A stretch of DNA of 64,000 nucleotides. Origin: Candidatus Fermentithermobacillaceae bacterium (GTDB lineage: Bacteria; Bacillota; Sulfobacillia; Fermentithermobacillales; DUSS01). This document shows, one piece after another, positions 17,686-26,591 of the stretch; position 1 is the first letter of the stretch; every line of letters starts with the position of its first letter. The translations under genes and the position numbers were made by a program. The notes beneath the pieces were generated by a model. That model saw only the letters and a list, made by a program, of their open reading frames with translations, had not been told where the DNA came from and searched no databases. The DNA lies in contig DYEQ01000031.1 of the NCBI GenBank assembly GCA_020725645.1, forward strand, positions 62,001-126,000. The letters are read 5' to 3'.

Positions 17686-18552
17686 GTGTTATTGGACGAA
17701 GTCAGACACATTGCTGAGTCCAGAGGAGCATTCAAGGTCGGCATTGCCAGCCCCGCTTTTCCAAAGGCCCTTCAGGGGTGCCAGCCGCACGACTTGATGC
17801 CCGACTGCCAATCGGTCATCTGCTTTGGCGTGGCAGTAGGTAGGGACGTTTATCAGCGTTTCGGGCTGGTCAGCCACTACGGAGGCGAACCCTTCACGCG
17901 ACCAGCAAGCTGGCTGATCGACTCGATCGCCCTAGCCGTATCTCAGTTCCTGTACCGCCGGGGAATCAAGTCATATGTGGTTCCGGATACGCTGGAGACG
18001 GTCGGAAGCGACGCGCAGGCCAGTTCTCCAGTTAAACTGGAAGAAGGCAGAATCGTTCCCTTCTCTATGAAGCTGGCAGCCTACGAAGCGGGCCTGGGGG
18101 TTTACGGCCGCAATAGCACCATTATTACGCCTGAGTACGGCTCTCAGGTGTACTTCAGGGCAATCCTGACCGACTACTCGTTCGACTGCGATGAACCCCT
18201 CGCGCAATTCGACCCGTGCCGCGGGTGCCAGCTTTGCGCGGACCTGTGCCCGGCAGGGGCGATAGACCCGTCTGTAGAACCTCCGCGAGGCCACGATCGG
18301 GTCCGCTGCAAGGCTTTCGTTTTCACCCTTCCCGCCTTCTCAGCAGACCCGACGGTATCCCGGTGCGGGTTGTGCAGCGAGCGCTGCCCGCAAGCAAAGC
18401 AGGCCGGCTTTACCTCGGGGAGGCATCACGCGCTTCTGGACCTCCCCGAGGAGAGGGCGCGGTCGATCAGCGCAGCGGTGCTGGGTTCTCGGGAGTTCCG
18501 ACAACGGCTGGAGCAGTTTGCGCGCTGGGAACTGTCCCGTACGGCTGGATGA
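17686..18552 (+). CDS. Epoxyqueuosine reductase (QueG)-like [4Fe-4S] protein
   Basis: Iron-sulfur protein related to QueG and to corrinoid-dependent reductases' accessory proteins. The C-terminal part has two ferredoxin-type cluster motifs, CRGCQLCADLCPAGAI and CGLCSERCPQAKQ, as in QueG. Before that lies a segment KLAAYEAGLGVYGRNSTIITPEYGS, very close to the family's AxxAGLGxxGKNxxLITPxyGS. At 289 residues it is shorter than QueG (about 350-380) and lacks the HEAT-repeat tail. It may therefore be a different oxidoreductase of the family rather than the tRNA-modifying enzyme. GTG 17686, seven bases after GGAGG, is the likely start. Confidence 0.75.
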   Translation: MLLDEVRHIAESRGAFKVGIASPAFPKALQGCQPHDLMPDCQSVICFGVAVGRDVYQRFGLVSHYGGEPFTRPASWLIDSIALAVSQFLYRRGIKSYVVPDTLETVGSDAQASSPVKLEEGRIVPFSMKLAAYEAGLGVYGRNSTIITPEYGSQVYFRAILTDYSFDCDEPLAQFDPCRGCQLCADLCPAGAIDPSVEPPRGHDRVRCKAFVFTLPAFSADPTVSRCGLCSERCPQAKQAGFTSGRHHALLDLPEERARSISAAVLGSREFRQRLEQFARWELSRTAG

Positions 18553-18571
18553 CGGGCGACTCCACCTCCGG

Positions 18572-18880
18572 GCCAGCTCATGCCGGGTGCCCAGGCACGC
18601 CCGCGGGTGACGCGGGGTAACGGCCGGCAGGGACGCAAAAGGGCGCGAAGGGGCCTGGGCATGGACCTCTTGGGTGACCAAGGCGTTCCGAGCGAGACTT
18701 GCAAGCCTGATTGACCAGGGAGACACCCTGCCCCTGGCGGGGATGAGCAAAGAGGTCCTTCCACTGGGTGGTGAGGTAGGGCTTTCTCACCGCCCGGTGG
18801 ATTCGTTCTGGAGCCAGGCATGGGTCGTCCAGTCCGGAATCATAGCTACAACCCCCATGGTAAGCCTACGTAGCGAAGAC
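18572..18880 (+). ncRNA. Possible structured RNA region, orphan
   Basis: About 320 non-coding bases follow the QueG-like gene. TGCCCAGGC (from about 18586) pairs with GCCTGGGCA about 60 bases on, and inside it CGCCC pairs with GGGCG, enclosing GGGTAACGG and GGGACGCAAAAGG. A second strong hairpin is GGTGAGGTAGGGCTTTCTCACC. Nested stems around unpaired A-rich motifs are typical of large structured RNAs. The GGACGNAAAAG piece recalls HEARO/omega-type RNAs, but no iscB or tnpB gene is near. The strand is a guess. Confidence 0.25.
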
Positions 18881-18881
18881 G

Positions 18882-21335
18882 TTATGAACACCGGGTCTCC
18901 ACGGTGAACCCGCCCTGCTTCTCCACTACTACCTTTAGTGTGCGCCTTGCGTCTGAAAGAACGTCAGCAGTAGGTATCGAGAGGAAATCACTCTTAAAAC
19001 GCTCCTGGGTCTTGACCAGCTCACCGTCTACGGAGATTATGTCCCCAAAGCCGTAGAGGAACATCTCCACCCGCCTCCAGAGCGCCCTATAGTCACCGCA
19101 GGGCGTTCCGACGGCAATTTGTTCCTTCGTCACGGTGATCCTCGTGCGGGCGAATGCTCCGTTCCTGTAGGCGTATCCGTCCCCTTCGTCTTCGTACAGT
19201 TCAAAGACGCCTTCCCCGGCGAACACGTGGAGCGTCAGCGTATCAAAGGGATCTTCGGCGGACTGCATCGTTCGCGTAGGAAATACACCGGCACCACGAT
19301 ACGCGCTCGTGTGTGAGATCTCGGGGCCCATCGGCACCACCCCGCCTGCCCGAACGAAAACCGGCACGATGTCGAGGGGCGCATTAGCTACGATATGCCT
19401 TCCGCCGCGGTAGCGGCGACCCGTCCAGAAATCGTACCATTCACCCCGCGGGAGATACACAAGCCTTTTGGTCTGTCCGGGAAGGTAGACCGGCGCGACC
19501 AGGATATCCCGTCCCAGCAGAAACTCGTCGCTCAGATTCTCTACCCGCTCGTCATGCTGTTCCTCGAGGATCAGGGGCCTCATAACAGGCAGTCCAGTGC
19601 GGGAAGCTTCTTCGAACAAGGTGTAAAAGAGCGGGAGCAGCCGGTAGCGAAGTTTGATGTAACAACGGCAGATATCTTCCACCTCCAGCCCGAACGACCA
19701 TGGTTCCTGGTCTCTGGTGCCGAAAGCGGTATGCCCCCGGAAGAATGGCATGAAAGCTCCCATTTCCATCCATCTAGCGTACAATTCCGCCGTGGCGTCA
19801 CCGCCGAAACCTCCGACATCGACACCGACAAAGGGAACGCCGGACAGCCCCATTCCCATGCAAAGGGGCATCGAGGCGAGAAGGTGCTCCCACCAGGAAT
19901 GGTTATCGCCCATCCATACGGCGGCGTATCGCTGAATACCTGCGTAACCCGAGCGCGTGAGGATGAAGGGTCTTTTCTCCGGCGCGTAGCGTCGCAGGGC
20001 GTCGTAAGTAGCTCGACTCATGGTGAAGCCGTAAAGGTTATGGACGTCCCTGTGCTGAACCCGCCTGCCATCCTCGCCTTGTAGCACATCGTGAGGGAGA
20101 GTGCGCTCACCCTGGAAGTTTTTCCTGAAGCTCGCGGGCTCGTTCATGTCGAGCCAGATCCCGGCAACCCCCTTATCAACGTAGGCTTCCTTCAGTTTCT
20201 TCCCCCACCACGACCTCGTTTTCTCCCGGAAGAAATCGGGGAAAGCTGACGGACCGGGCCATACTTCCCCCACATGAACGGTTCCGTCGGGGTTTGTGAT
20301 GAAGTGACGTTCCTCGAGCCCTTCGCGGTACACCTGAAACTCGGGGTCCACCTTGATGCCCGGGTCTACAATGGTCACCACCTTGAAACTGTCCCGTGCC
20401 AGATCGTCGATCAGACGCTCGGGGTCGGGAAACCGCTCTTTGTCCCACGTGAACACCCGGTATCCATCCATGTAATGAATGTCGAGCCAGATGGCATCGC
20501 AGGGTATGTTCTTCTCCCGAAAAGCTTTCGCCACCTCGCGGACTCGGGCTTCCGGATAGTAGCTGTACCGGCACTGGTGATATCCCAGGGCCCACAGGGG
20601 CGGAAGCTCCATTCTTCCCGTGAGCTCCGTGTACCGGACGACGATATCCGTGATGGTCGGACCCGCAAAGACGTACGCGTCGAGGATCGGGCTCAAGACC
20701 TCCACCGAGTATGTGCGTGCCGGCTCGCAAGAGCCCAGATCGAAGAAGCTCCGGGCGGCGCAATCCACGAAAAGTCCGTGAGCTTTCCCTTTGCGAAGAC
20801 CGATGAGAAACGGGATGCTCTGGTACATCGGGTCAGTTCCGGGAGTGTGAAGAGGGTCGTCTGTGGCCCACATCTCGTACTTCTTTCCCCGCCTGTCGAG
20901 GAAGCCCATCTTCTGCCCGAGACCGTAAAAGCGTTCGTCCGGCTCGAGAACCCGGTGAATCGTTATTCGGTCCCGGGAAACCTCAATCGCTTCGTCCGCG
21001 GCAAATAAGCGACCCCCACGGTACCATTTGACTTGAAGGGGAGAAAAGCCCACTTTCACCCGCACTCCGGAGCCAGAGTTCGCTTCGCCCGGCGCCTCCC
21101 GGGAGACAGAAAGAGAAACCCCCTGCCCGGTCCGGGTAACTGTTGCCCTGACCGGAGGCCAGGCCTTCTTCGCTATAGCTCCGGTGGGAATTACATCGCG
21201 GCCCCCCGCAGCGGAAATCGTCATCCTCACCAGGTCTTCCGCCAGGGGCGTTAGAACAACCCTGGCCGCAGCTGTGATTATGGTAAGCACACCGCCATCA
21301 AATTCCCAGTCCAACAGGGAATCCAGTGCGCGCAC
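18882..21335 (-). CDS. Glycoside hydrolase family 31 (alpha-glucosidase type)
   Basis: Retaining alpha-glycosidase of the GH31 family, probably cytoplasmic since no signal peptide is seen. It has the N-terminal beta domain with RFYGLGQKMGFLDRRGKKYEMW and the barrel motif CDAIWLDIHYMDGYRVFTWD. The catalytic nucleophile lies in GIWLDMNEPASF, the acid/base region in RPFILTRSGYAGIQRYAAVWMGDN, and GFGGDATAELYARWMEMGAFMPFFRGH is also present. About 817 residues is a normal length. The track starts at 21368, but only GTG 21335 (MRALDSLLDWEF) follows an AGGAAGG sequence at workable distance. Substrates could be maltose, isomaltose or nigerose-type sugars. It is not next to other sugar genes. Confidence 0.92.
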   Translation of the reverse strand: MRALDSLLDWEFDGGVLTIITAAARVVLTPLAEDLVRMTISAAGGRDVIPTGAIAKKAWPPVRATVTRTGQGVSLSVSREAPGEANSGSGVRVKVGFSPLQVKWYRGGRLFAADEAIEVSRDRITIHRVLEPDERFYGLGQKMGFLDRRGKKYEMWATDDPLHTPGTDPMYQSIPFLIGLRKGKAHGLFVDCAARSFFDLGSCEPARTYSVEVLSPILDAYVFAGPTITDIVVRYTELTGRMELPPLWALGYHQCRYSYYPEARVREVAKAFREKNIPCDAIWLDIHYMDGYRVFTWDKERFPDPERLIDDLARDSFKVVTIVDPGIKVDPEFQVYREGLEERHFITNPDGTVHVGEVWPGPSAFPDFFREKTRSWWGKKLKEAYVDKGVAGIWLDMNEPASFRKNFQGERTLPHDVLQGEDGRRVQHRDVHNLYGFTMSRATYDALRRYAPEKRPFILTRSGYAGIQRYAAVWMGDNHSWWEHLLASMPLCMGMGLSGVPFVGVDVGGFGGDATAELYARWMEMGAFMPFFRGHTAFGTRDQEPWSFGLEVEDICRCYIKLRYRLLPLFYTLFEEASRTGLPVMRPLILEEQHDERVENLSDEFLLGRDILVAPVYLPGQTKRLVYLPRGEWYDFWTGRRYRGGRHIVANAPLDIVPVFVRAGGVVPMGPEISHTSAYRGAGVFPTRTMQSAEDPFDTLTLHVFAGEGVFELYEDEGDGYAYRNGAFARTRITVTKEQIAVGTPCGDYRALWRRVEMFLYGFGDIISVDGELVKTQERFKSDFLSIPTADVLSDARRTLKVVVEKQGGFTVETRCS

Positions 21336-21473
21336 AGCATTCACTTCCTTCCTCGGGACCATCACCACTAAAACGTATCATAGGCGCTTCATCGGCAACA
21401 GCGGGTATACCCGAATGGAAGCGAACTGATCTCTACTTACTCAACGAGTGATTTTGATGAAACCACGCGCACC

Positions 21474-21743
21474 CTACGGAAATCTAAGGCGGCCGTCAGG
21501 GACAAAAGGTGTGGACGAGACACAAATTGAATTCGGGAGTGTGAGCCTATAGCTTGCGCCGTCTTCTCCCTTTTCGGCGACGCGTTCCAGGGTATATTTC
21601 ACCAGGTACTCGCTATTCCCGGACGGCCTCGGACTGCCGCCGATGCCCAGAACCAGCACGTGCCCGGAAACGTTACGCCCATCTTCAGAAGTTCTTATTT
21701 GGTCCTTAACGGTTTTTTCGTCATCAAGCCCTGAAGCGTACAA
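21474..21743 (-). pseudogene. Fragment of an NADPH-dependent FMN reductase / flavodoxin-like protein
   Basis: The middle of this ORF reads VLVLGIGGSPRPSGNSEYLVKYTLERVAEKG, which is the FMN phosphate-binding start of the NADPH-dependent FMN reductase / iron-sulfur flavoprotein family (G-S-P-R-x-x-G-N-S/T). Everything after about residue 65 is unrelated and soon stops, so only the N-terminal fifth of a roughly 200-residue protein is left. Confidence 0.6.
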
Positions 21744-21965
21744 TGCTCCTCTCCCCCTTCTAGTTTGTCAGGTTCGTCAGAACTACTTGTAAGGCCCATC
21801 ATAGCTACAACCTATCACATGGGTTGTATGGCCGATAGCCCGACTGCGTCTTTAGAGCTATCGCAACTTTCAAGATTACCCCAATCAAGGAATACTTCGC
21901 CCCTGTGAAGAACTAGGAATATCGAGGTACTCCTCAACAGTACTAGCTGATTTGGAGGCGCAAAG
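21744..21965 (+). promoter_or_regulatory. Leader region of the gamma-lyase gene with two hairpins
   Basis: ACAACC/GGTTGT (around 21809-21830) and CGATAGC/GCTATCG (around 21833-21866) can form two hairpins upstream of the ATG at 21966. The SAM-I riboswitch core expected before some methionine genes is not present. The role is unknown. Confidence 0.3.
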
Positions 21966-23153
21966 ATGGACAAGGATCAGATGCATTTCGAAACCAAGGT
22001 CATGCACGTAGGCCACGAACCTGACCCCTGTACAGGATCGATTACCACCCCGATTTACCAGACTTCGACCTTTGTATTTCCCAACGTGGATGAGGGCGCA
22101 GCCCGTTTCAGGGGCGAGCGCGAAGGCTACATTTACACGAGGCTGGGCAACCCCACTGTGGCAGCCCTCGAAAGGTGCGTGAGCGCCCTGGAGGGCGCCG
22201 AGAAAGGGCTTGCCTTCGGTTCCGGCATGGCGGCGATTTCCGCATTGCTCCTGGCCATCGTTAAGTCAGGAGATCACGTCGTGGCCGATAAATGTATCTA
22301 TGGGTCCACTTACACTTTCCTGGCAGCCACACTCATGCGGTTTGGCGTAGAAGTGGACTTCGTCGACTGCTCCGACATCGGGCAGATCGCCGCATCTCTG
22401 AAGCCGAACACCCGGATCATCTACTTTGAGACCCCGGCCAACCCCATGATGAAGATGGTGGATATGGAAGCGGTGGCCCGGTTGGCCAAACCCCGTGGCA
22501 TAATCACCGTGGTAGACAACACTTTTATGAGCCCCTACTTCCAGAGGCCGCTGGAATGGGGCATCGACATCGTGATTCACAGCGCCACGAAATACCTGGG
22601 TGGCCATGGGGATGTCCTGGGTGGCCTCATAGTTGGCGCCGCCGAACTGATCGATCTCGTGAGGACCACTACCCAAAAGGATGTCGGCGGGATCATGTCG
22701 CCCTTCGACGCCTGGCTCATTTTAAGAGGAATCAAGACCCTCGCCGTGAGAATGGAGCGTCATGAGAGAAACGCCATGAAAGTAGCGGAGTTTCTCGAGA
22801 AGCATCCCGCCGTCGAACGCGTCTATTATCCGGGACTGCCGTCCCATCCCCAATACGCAATAGGAAAGAAGCAGATGACCGGATTCGGCGGGATGATGTC
22901 GTTCGAGTTGAAGGGCGGCTTCGAAGCTGGGCGCACCCTCATGGACTCGGTGAAGCTGTGCCATCTGGCAGTCAGTTTGGGTGAGACCAGCACTCTGATA
23001 GAACATCCGGCCTCCATGACCCATTCGGTCCTGACCCCGGAAGAACGTCAAGCTGCCGGGATATCGGAAGGTCTCGTCAGGCTGTCGGTAGGGCTCGAAC
23101 ATCCCGACGATATCATCGCCGATCTCGAACAGGGACTTGCCAAATTCCGATGA
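21966..23153 (+). CDS. PLP-dependent trans-sulfuration enzyme, methionine gamma-lyase type
   Basis: Cytosolic enzyme of the Cys/Met-metabolism PLP family. It has ITTPIYQTSTFVFP, the arginine and tyrosine of EGYIYTRLGNPTVAALE, the substrate region IYGSTYTFLAATL, DNTFMSPYFQRPLEWG, the PLP lysine in HSATKYLGGHGDVLGG, and the C-terminal LVRLSVGLEHPDDIIADLEQ. At 395 residues it is complete. Methionine gamma-lyases usually have Cys in the position of Ser in YGS; here it is absent, so cystathionine gamma-lyase or gamma-synthase activity is also possible. A TTTGGAGG site precedes the ATG. The gene stands alone behind a long leader. Confidence 0.87.
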   Translation: MDKDQMHFETKVMHVGHEPDPCTGSITTPIYQTSTFVFPNVDEGAARFRGEREGYIYTRLGNPTVAALERCVSALEGAEKGLAFGSGMAAISALLLAIVKSGDHVVADKCIYGSTYTFLAATLMRFGVEVDFVDCSDIGQIAASLKPNTRIIYFETPANPMMKMVDMEAVARLAKPRGIITVVDNTFMSPYFQRPLEWGIDIVIHSATKYLGGHGDVLGGLIVGAAELIDLVRTTTQKDVGGIMSPFDAWLILRGIKTLAVRMERHERNAMKVAEFLEKHPAVERVYYPGLPSHPQYAIGKKQMTGFGGMMSFELKGGFEAGRTLMDSVKLCHLAVSLGETSTLIEHPASMTHSVLTPEERQAAGISEGLVRLSVGLEHPDDIIADLEQGLAKFR

Positions 23154-23287
23154 GTCGCCTGCATCTCGCGGGGCGGCGTGCAGGTTGCTTGGACGAGGGT
23201 GTGGCCGCGGTGTAAGCCGGTTGGATAGCGGCAAGTTGGTACCGGTACTCAGGTACCGTATATATACCGTAAAGGGAGGTTTTCGTG

Positions 23288-24193
23288 ATGTTTGTGCCGT
23301 ATGACCTAGGACTGGCAATTGTCGGCATCGGAGCCCTCATATGGCTGGTGGGAGTAGTCGTGGCCCTCAGCCGGAAGGAAACGGCGACGGCGGTCACCCA
23401 CGCCGTAATCGGCCTGCTTATTCTCGTGCCGTCGTATATCTTCGTCACCTCTGGCGGATTTATAGGCGCCGCCGTTCTCGCAGTGATAGTCTTGTCGTCT
23501 GTGAGAGTAGTGTCCGAGTACATGAGGGGGGTCGTGTTTCGCTTCGGCCGGATGCACGGGATTCTGAACCCGGGGATAAGCGTGATCATGCCCTTCGGAA
23601 TAGACCAGGTCAAGATGGTCGACATCCGGACATTCACGATCGATGTCCCCAAGCAGGAGATAATCACGAAGGACAACATCCCGGTCATGGTCGACGCCGT
23701 CGTGTATTTCAATGTCTTCGACCCGGTGCTGGCCGTAGTGAAGGTGGCCAATTACGTACACAGCACGAGCCTTCTGGGTCAGACCATCCTCCGCTCTATC
23801 CTGGGCCAGCACGAACTGGACGAGATCTTGAGCAAGCGACAGGAACTCAACTCCGTGCTCCGCACGCTTTTGGACGAGGCAACGGACCCGTGGGGTATCA
23901 AAGTATCCATGGTCGAGATAAAGTCCATTGAACTTCCGGACACCATGAAGCGAGCTATGGCGCGGCAAGCTGAGGCCGAGCGGGAACGCAGAGGCAAGAT
24001 CATAGCGGCGGAAGGAGAGCTCCAGGCTTCTCAGAAGCTGGCCGAAGCTGCCCAGATCATGAGTTCGCAGCCGCTCACCATGCAACTTCGTTTCCTTCAA
24101 ACGCTGACGGAGATAGCTGCGGAGCAGAACTCCACCGTGGTGTTCCCGATCCCCGTTGAGCTCCTTAAGTACTTCGGTGGTAGCGGCAAGTAG
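23288..24193 (+). CDS. SPFH/band 7 protein (slipin, stomatin-like)
   Basis: Membrane scaffold protein of the stomatin/prohibitin superfamily, which builds large rings in lipid microdomains. The N-terminus has two or three hydrophobic stretches (about 8-25, 38-60 and 60-80). The SPFH domain follows with RVVSEYMRGVVFRFGRMHGILNPGI, DVPKQEIITKDNIPVMVDAVVYF and GQHELDEILSKRQELN. Near the C-terminus lies a charged helix (MARQAEAERERRGKIIAAEGELQASQKLAEAA) that forms the coiled coil. ATG 23288 fits GGGAGG better than the GTG three bases earlier. No NfeD gene is adjacent. Confidence 0.9.
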   Translation: MFVPYDLGLAIVGIGALIWLVGVVVALSRKETATAVTHAVIGLLILVPSYIFVTSGGFIGAAVLAVIVLSSVRVVSEYMRGVVFRFGRMHGILNPGISVIMPFGIDQVKMVDIRTFTIDVPKQEIITKDNIPVMVDAVVYFNVFDPVLAVVKVANYVHSTSLLGQTILRSILGQHELDEILSKRQELNSVLRTLLDEATDPWGIKVSMVEIKSIELPDTMKRAMARQAEAERERRGKIIAAEGELQASQKLAEAAQIMSSQPLTMQLRFLQTLTEIAAEQNSTVVFPIPVELLKYFGGSGK

Positions 24194-24229
24194 CTTGAGG
24201 ACTCAAGGGATTTCGTGAGGGCTCGAAGA

Positions 24230-24274
24230 TGGTCGGGGAGCCGGGACTTGAACCCGGGGCCTCATGGTCCCAAA
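24230..24274. repeat. Left attachment-site repeat: 45-bp copy of the tRNA-Pro 3' end
   Basis: These 45 bases are identical to 29189-29233 and correspond to the tRNA-Pro(UGG) 3' end, from the CCA up to the anticodon loop. The remaining 5' part of a tRNA is absent here, so this is the duplicated att sequence left by integration, not a tRNA gene. Confidence 0.93.
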
Positions 24275-24366
24275 TTATGTCCAGACCATCTACGTGTGTA
24301 TCGGATAGTCAATATGCTGCGGTTATGTTCCATGCAAGTCTGTGTTTTTGACCGTTTTCTACCCGC

Positions 24367-24396
24367 ATTCCTATCAAGATTCCTATCAAACTCGGG
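24367..24396. repeat. Left copy of a tandem ATTCCTATCAA site
   Basis: ATTCCTATCAA occurs twice in a row, followed by a CTCGGG tail. A near-identical pair stands at 29131-29158, just inside the other end of the element. Paired short direct repeats near each att site fit integrase arm-binding sites. Confidence 0.6.
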
Positions 24397-24445
24397 AGCT
24401 ACCATCAAGGAAATGTGCTAGTTTGGTTGGCGGACATGCGTTACG

Positions 24446-24735
24446 TCATTCGCGCATCAGCGCGAAATTGATGAGCAGCCTCGCCGTCCGGCCGTTGCCA
24501 TCGGCAAACGGGTGGATGTGCGCGATCTTCCGGTGCTGCACCGCAGCCCGCTCAACCGGGTGCAGGGCTGCGCCGTGGTCCGGTACCACTCCACGCTCTC
24601 GGCCATCCTGACCGGCACCTCTACCGCGGGAGGCGGACGGTGCCGGCTGCCTGCTATCAGGACATCACCCCGGCGGTAGCGTCCTGCTTCCCCCGGCCAC
24701 GAAATCCGCGACGCGCGCACCCACCCACACCGCAC
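24446..24735 (-). pseudogene. Fic/DOC-family protein, frameshifted C-terminal part
   Basis: One frame gives [19 protein letters not shown] and [10 protein letters not shown]. After a one-base shift around 24580 the next frame gives [29 protein letters not shown] and stops. [12 protein letters not shown] is the catalytic Fic motif (HxFx(D/E)GNGRxxR) that transfers AMP or similar groups to target hydroxyls. The N-terminal part is missing and the frame is broken, so no active protein is expected. Confidence 0.8.
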
Positions 24736-24825
24736 CCCGATCGAGCGGTATCGAAATCAGCGTTCCCAGCCTGTCACTCCCCACCCTGATTTCCGCCCCG
24801 CCATTCGGGGCATCCTAGTGTCGTT

Positions 24826-25323
24826 TTGCCTTCCCGAGAGGTTTTCATTAGAAACGTCAAAGATATGTTGTCCCGGAAGGGCCTCCGACTCAAGGATCTC
24901 TCCAAAGGGACCGGGATACCTTTATCTCATCTCTCACTGGCGCCCAACGGAACCCGGTCACTCGGCGACGATATGAAGGACAAGATCGCTCCATTTCTAG
25001 GAGTATCAGTGTCTCGCCTGTATTCGGAAGAACCCGTGCTACCAGAGGTTGAAGCCACTGGTCTTCTCATACACGACCCGGAACGGCGGGAGCTTCGGCA
25101 GGTTTTGGATACTTTTCTTACGGCCACACACATGGAAGAGCTACGCCGTTCGTTTTACGTAGCCCTTGGGACGCTAAACGATGCGGAGGCCCGTTCGGTC
25201 AAGCGTTTCCTCATAGAGGTGCTGAGGGACAAGACTGACCGGACGAAAGTGAGGCTGCGACATTCGAACGTCGGGCTGGACTATCTCGGGAAGAACAGAA
25301 GCTCCTTGCCCTCTGCCTCATAG
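24826..25323 (+). pseudogene. XRE-type helix-turn-helix regulator, probable 5' part of a broken gene
   Basis: The frame has an N-terminal helix-turn-helix of the Cro/CI type (about 10-65: MLSRKGLRLKDLSKGTGIPLSHL, then MKDKIAPFLGVSVSRLYSEE) and a helical middle. It ends in a region (KVRLRHSNVGLDYLGKNRS) that looks like the wrong frame. A shift of one base near 25255 opens a frame that continues smoothly into the winged-helix piece that follows. It might still make a short working repressor of about 150 residues. Confidence 0.55.
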
Positions 25324-25608
25324 CTGGCTCTGGCGCCAGACTGGAATGGGTGAAGGCCGTCTCAGGCTTGAGCGACGAAGCATTCGGAACGTTGACGGAG
25401 AAGCTCCGCTCCCGCTCTCTCATCAGGCTGGTTGAAGGCGAGGGTGCGGTGCGGGCCAGTTTCCCCGCATCAGTCCCCATTCCGAGTCCTGGTTCGCTGT
25501 TTACCCAAGAGAGGCTCCGTGCGATATATCTCACCCTGGCGCGGGCAATGAAAACCGCGCCCGACGAGGGTCCGTTCTTCGAGAGCAAGCTTGCGGAGCT
25601 CCTGCTGA
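25254..25608 (+). pseudogene. Winged-helix / STAND-type regulator fragment
   Basis: This frame reads SREEQKLLALCLIAGSGARL, EWVKAVSGLSDEAFGTLTEKL, RSRSLIRLVEG and then QERLRAIYLTLARAMKT. It resembles the winged-helix part after an NB-ARC-type ATPase domain and the start of a helical repeat region. No ATPase domain remains between it and the helix-turn-helix upstream, and its 3' end is cut by the IS relic at about 25609. Confidence 0.45.
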
Positions 25609-25795
25609 AAGCCGGCCCGCAAGGCATAAGTCTTGCCGCAGCCGGCTCGCCGAGGATCACGCCCATGCCTCTGGTCTCCACGAGGTACTTGATGCGGGCC
25701 AGGGCCTGTTTGAAGCGCTTCGAGGGGAAATGGTCCTGAGGCCTGATGTCCTTGGTGAACGGGTCCTGAGAAAGCGAGTAGAATGCCCTGTACAT
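25609..25795 (-). pseudogene. IS-associated ExeA-like AAA ATPase, N-terminal fragment
   Basis: Reads MYRAFYSLSQDPFTKDIRPQ, then KRFKQALARIKYLVETRGMGVILGEPA. After a one-base shift it continues as CGKTYALRA, completing the Walker A loop. It ends where the antisense regulator fragment begins. The start MYxxFYxLxxxPF is typical of ExeA-type helper ATPases of DDE insertion sequences. The P-loop is frameshifted and the rest is absent. Confidence 0.7.
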
Positions 25796-25798
25796 GAT

Positions 25799-26591
25799 TC
25801 ATTCCTCCTCCGCATCCAGTTCAGACAGGCGAAGAGCCGGCTTTTCCCTTTTGACCCTGGCGTTTTCGTGGAGGTTTACGGGTTTCGTTCTGGCCACCTC
25901 CATCCCTCCGTCGTAGATCAGGACTTCGCTCAGATCGTCCGGGCCGAATCTGCCCTCGACCCTTTTGCGGATGAGCGCCGGAGGCAGTTCGAAGAGATGG
26001 TTTTGCACGGATATGGTGGAGTCGTGACGCACCTTGCGGATTTCCCTTCGGAGAAAAATAGGATCCAGGATCGACGGGTCGTCCAGCATCTTCAGGGAAC
26101 TGGACCGAGACATGTACATGTCAATGGGGGACATCCCGATGCCGCTGTGGGGCCGTGAGTTGTAATCCCTTTCGAGCCACGCGAGGAAAGACTGGTTGAG
26201 GGAATCGAGGGTCAGTCCTTCGTAATCGAGGGTTGAAAGAAACCTTTGCCTGACCGACAGGAAGAATCTCTCGATTTTGCCTTTGGCCGAGGGTCGTAGG
26301 GTTTTGTGTGGACGAGAGCGATACCCAAGGATTCCGCTGAAACCGGGGGACGATGGAAGAAGGCAGGAGCGAAATTGTCCTCCCGCACGCAGGGTACAGA
26401 AGCCTCGGAATCCAAACCTGTACTTCGAGGTCCTCCCTCGCTGCATACCGCAGGTACCATCCATGGCGCTTCAGATTCACTTTCTTCTTGCAGGCAGGAC
26501 ATTCTCCTGGGACCGGAAACTCAACTGCCTTTGCCAGGGCGACATACTCCTCGAGCGACACGGGTGCTTTCCACAGAATCTGCAAAGTCAT
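25799..26591 (-). pseudogene. DDE transposase, N- and C-terminal parts joined by a deletion
   Basis: From the ATG at 26591 comes a zinc-finger-like domain, ECPACKKKVNLKRHGWYLRYAA and LYPACGRTISLLPS, typical of DUF6431-type helper parts of these IS. Near 26330 it runs directly into ALVHTKPYDPRPKAK. In the next frame follows GKIERFFLSVRQRFLSTLD, YNSRPHSGIGMSPIDMY and a C-terminal beta-barrel, that is, the end of a DDE integrase core and its tail (stop at 25799). Both catalytic aspartates of the core are lost. Confidence 0.72.

Noticed and set aside
19395-21008. Long plus-strand ORFs opposite the GH31 gene
   Set aside because: Antisense shadows in GC-rich coding sequence.
21780-21965. SAM riboswitch before the gamma-lyase gene
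   Set aside because: Hairpins are present but the conserved SAM-I core cannot be found.
24231-24300. A tRNA-Pro-like sequence at the left end of the element
   Set aside because: Only the 3' 45 bases match; the anticodon stem and D-arm are missing, so it is a duplicated att site, not a gene.
26581-26591. Third TGCAAAGT repeat as an IS end
   Set aside because: It coincides with the start codons of the transposase (ATG ACT TTG) and is explained by coding sequence.
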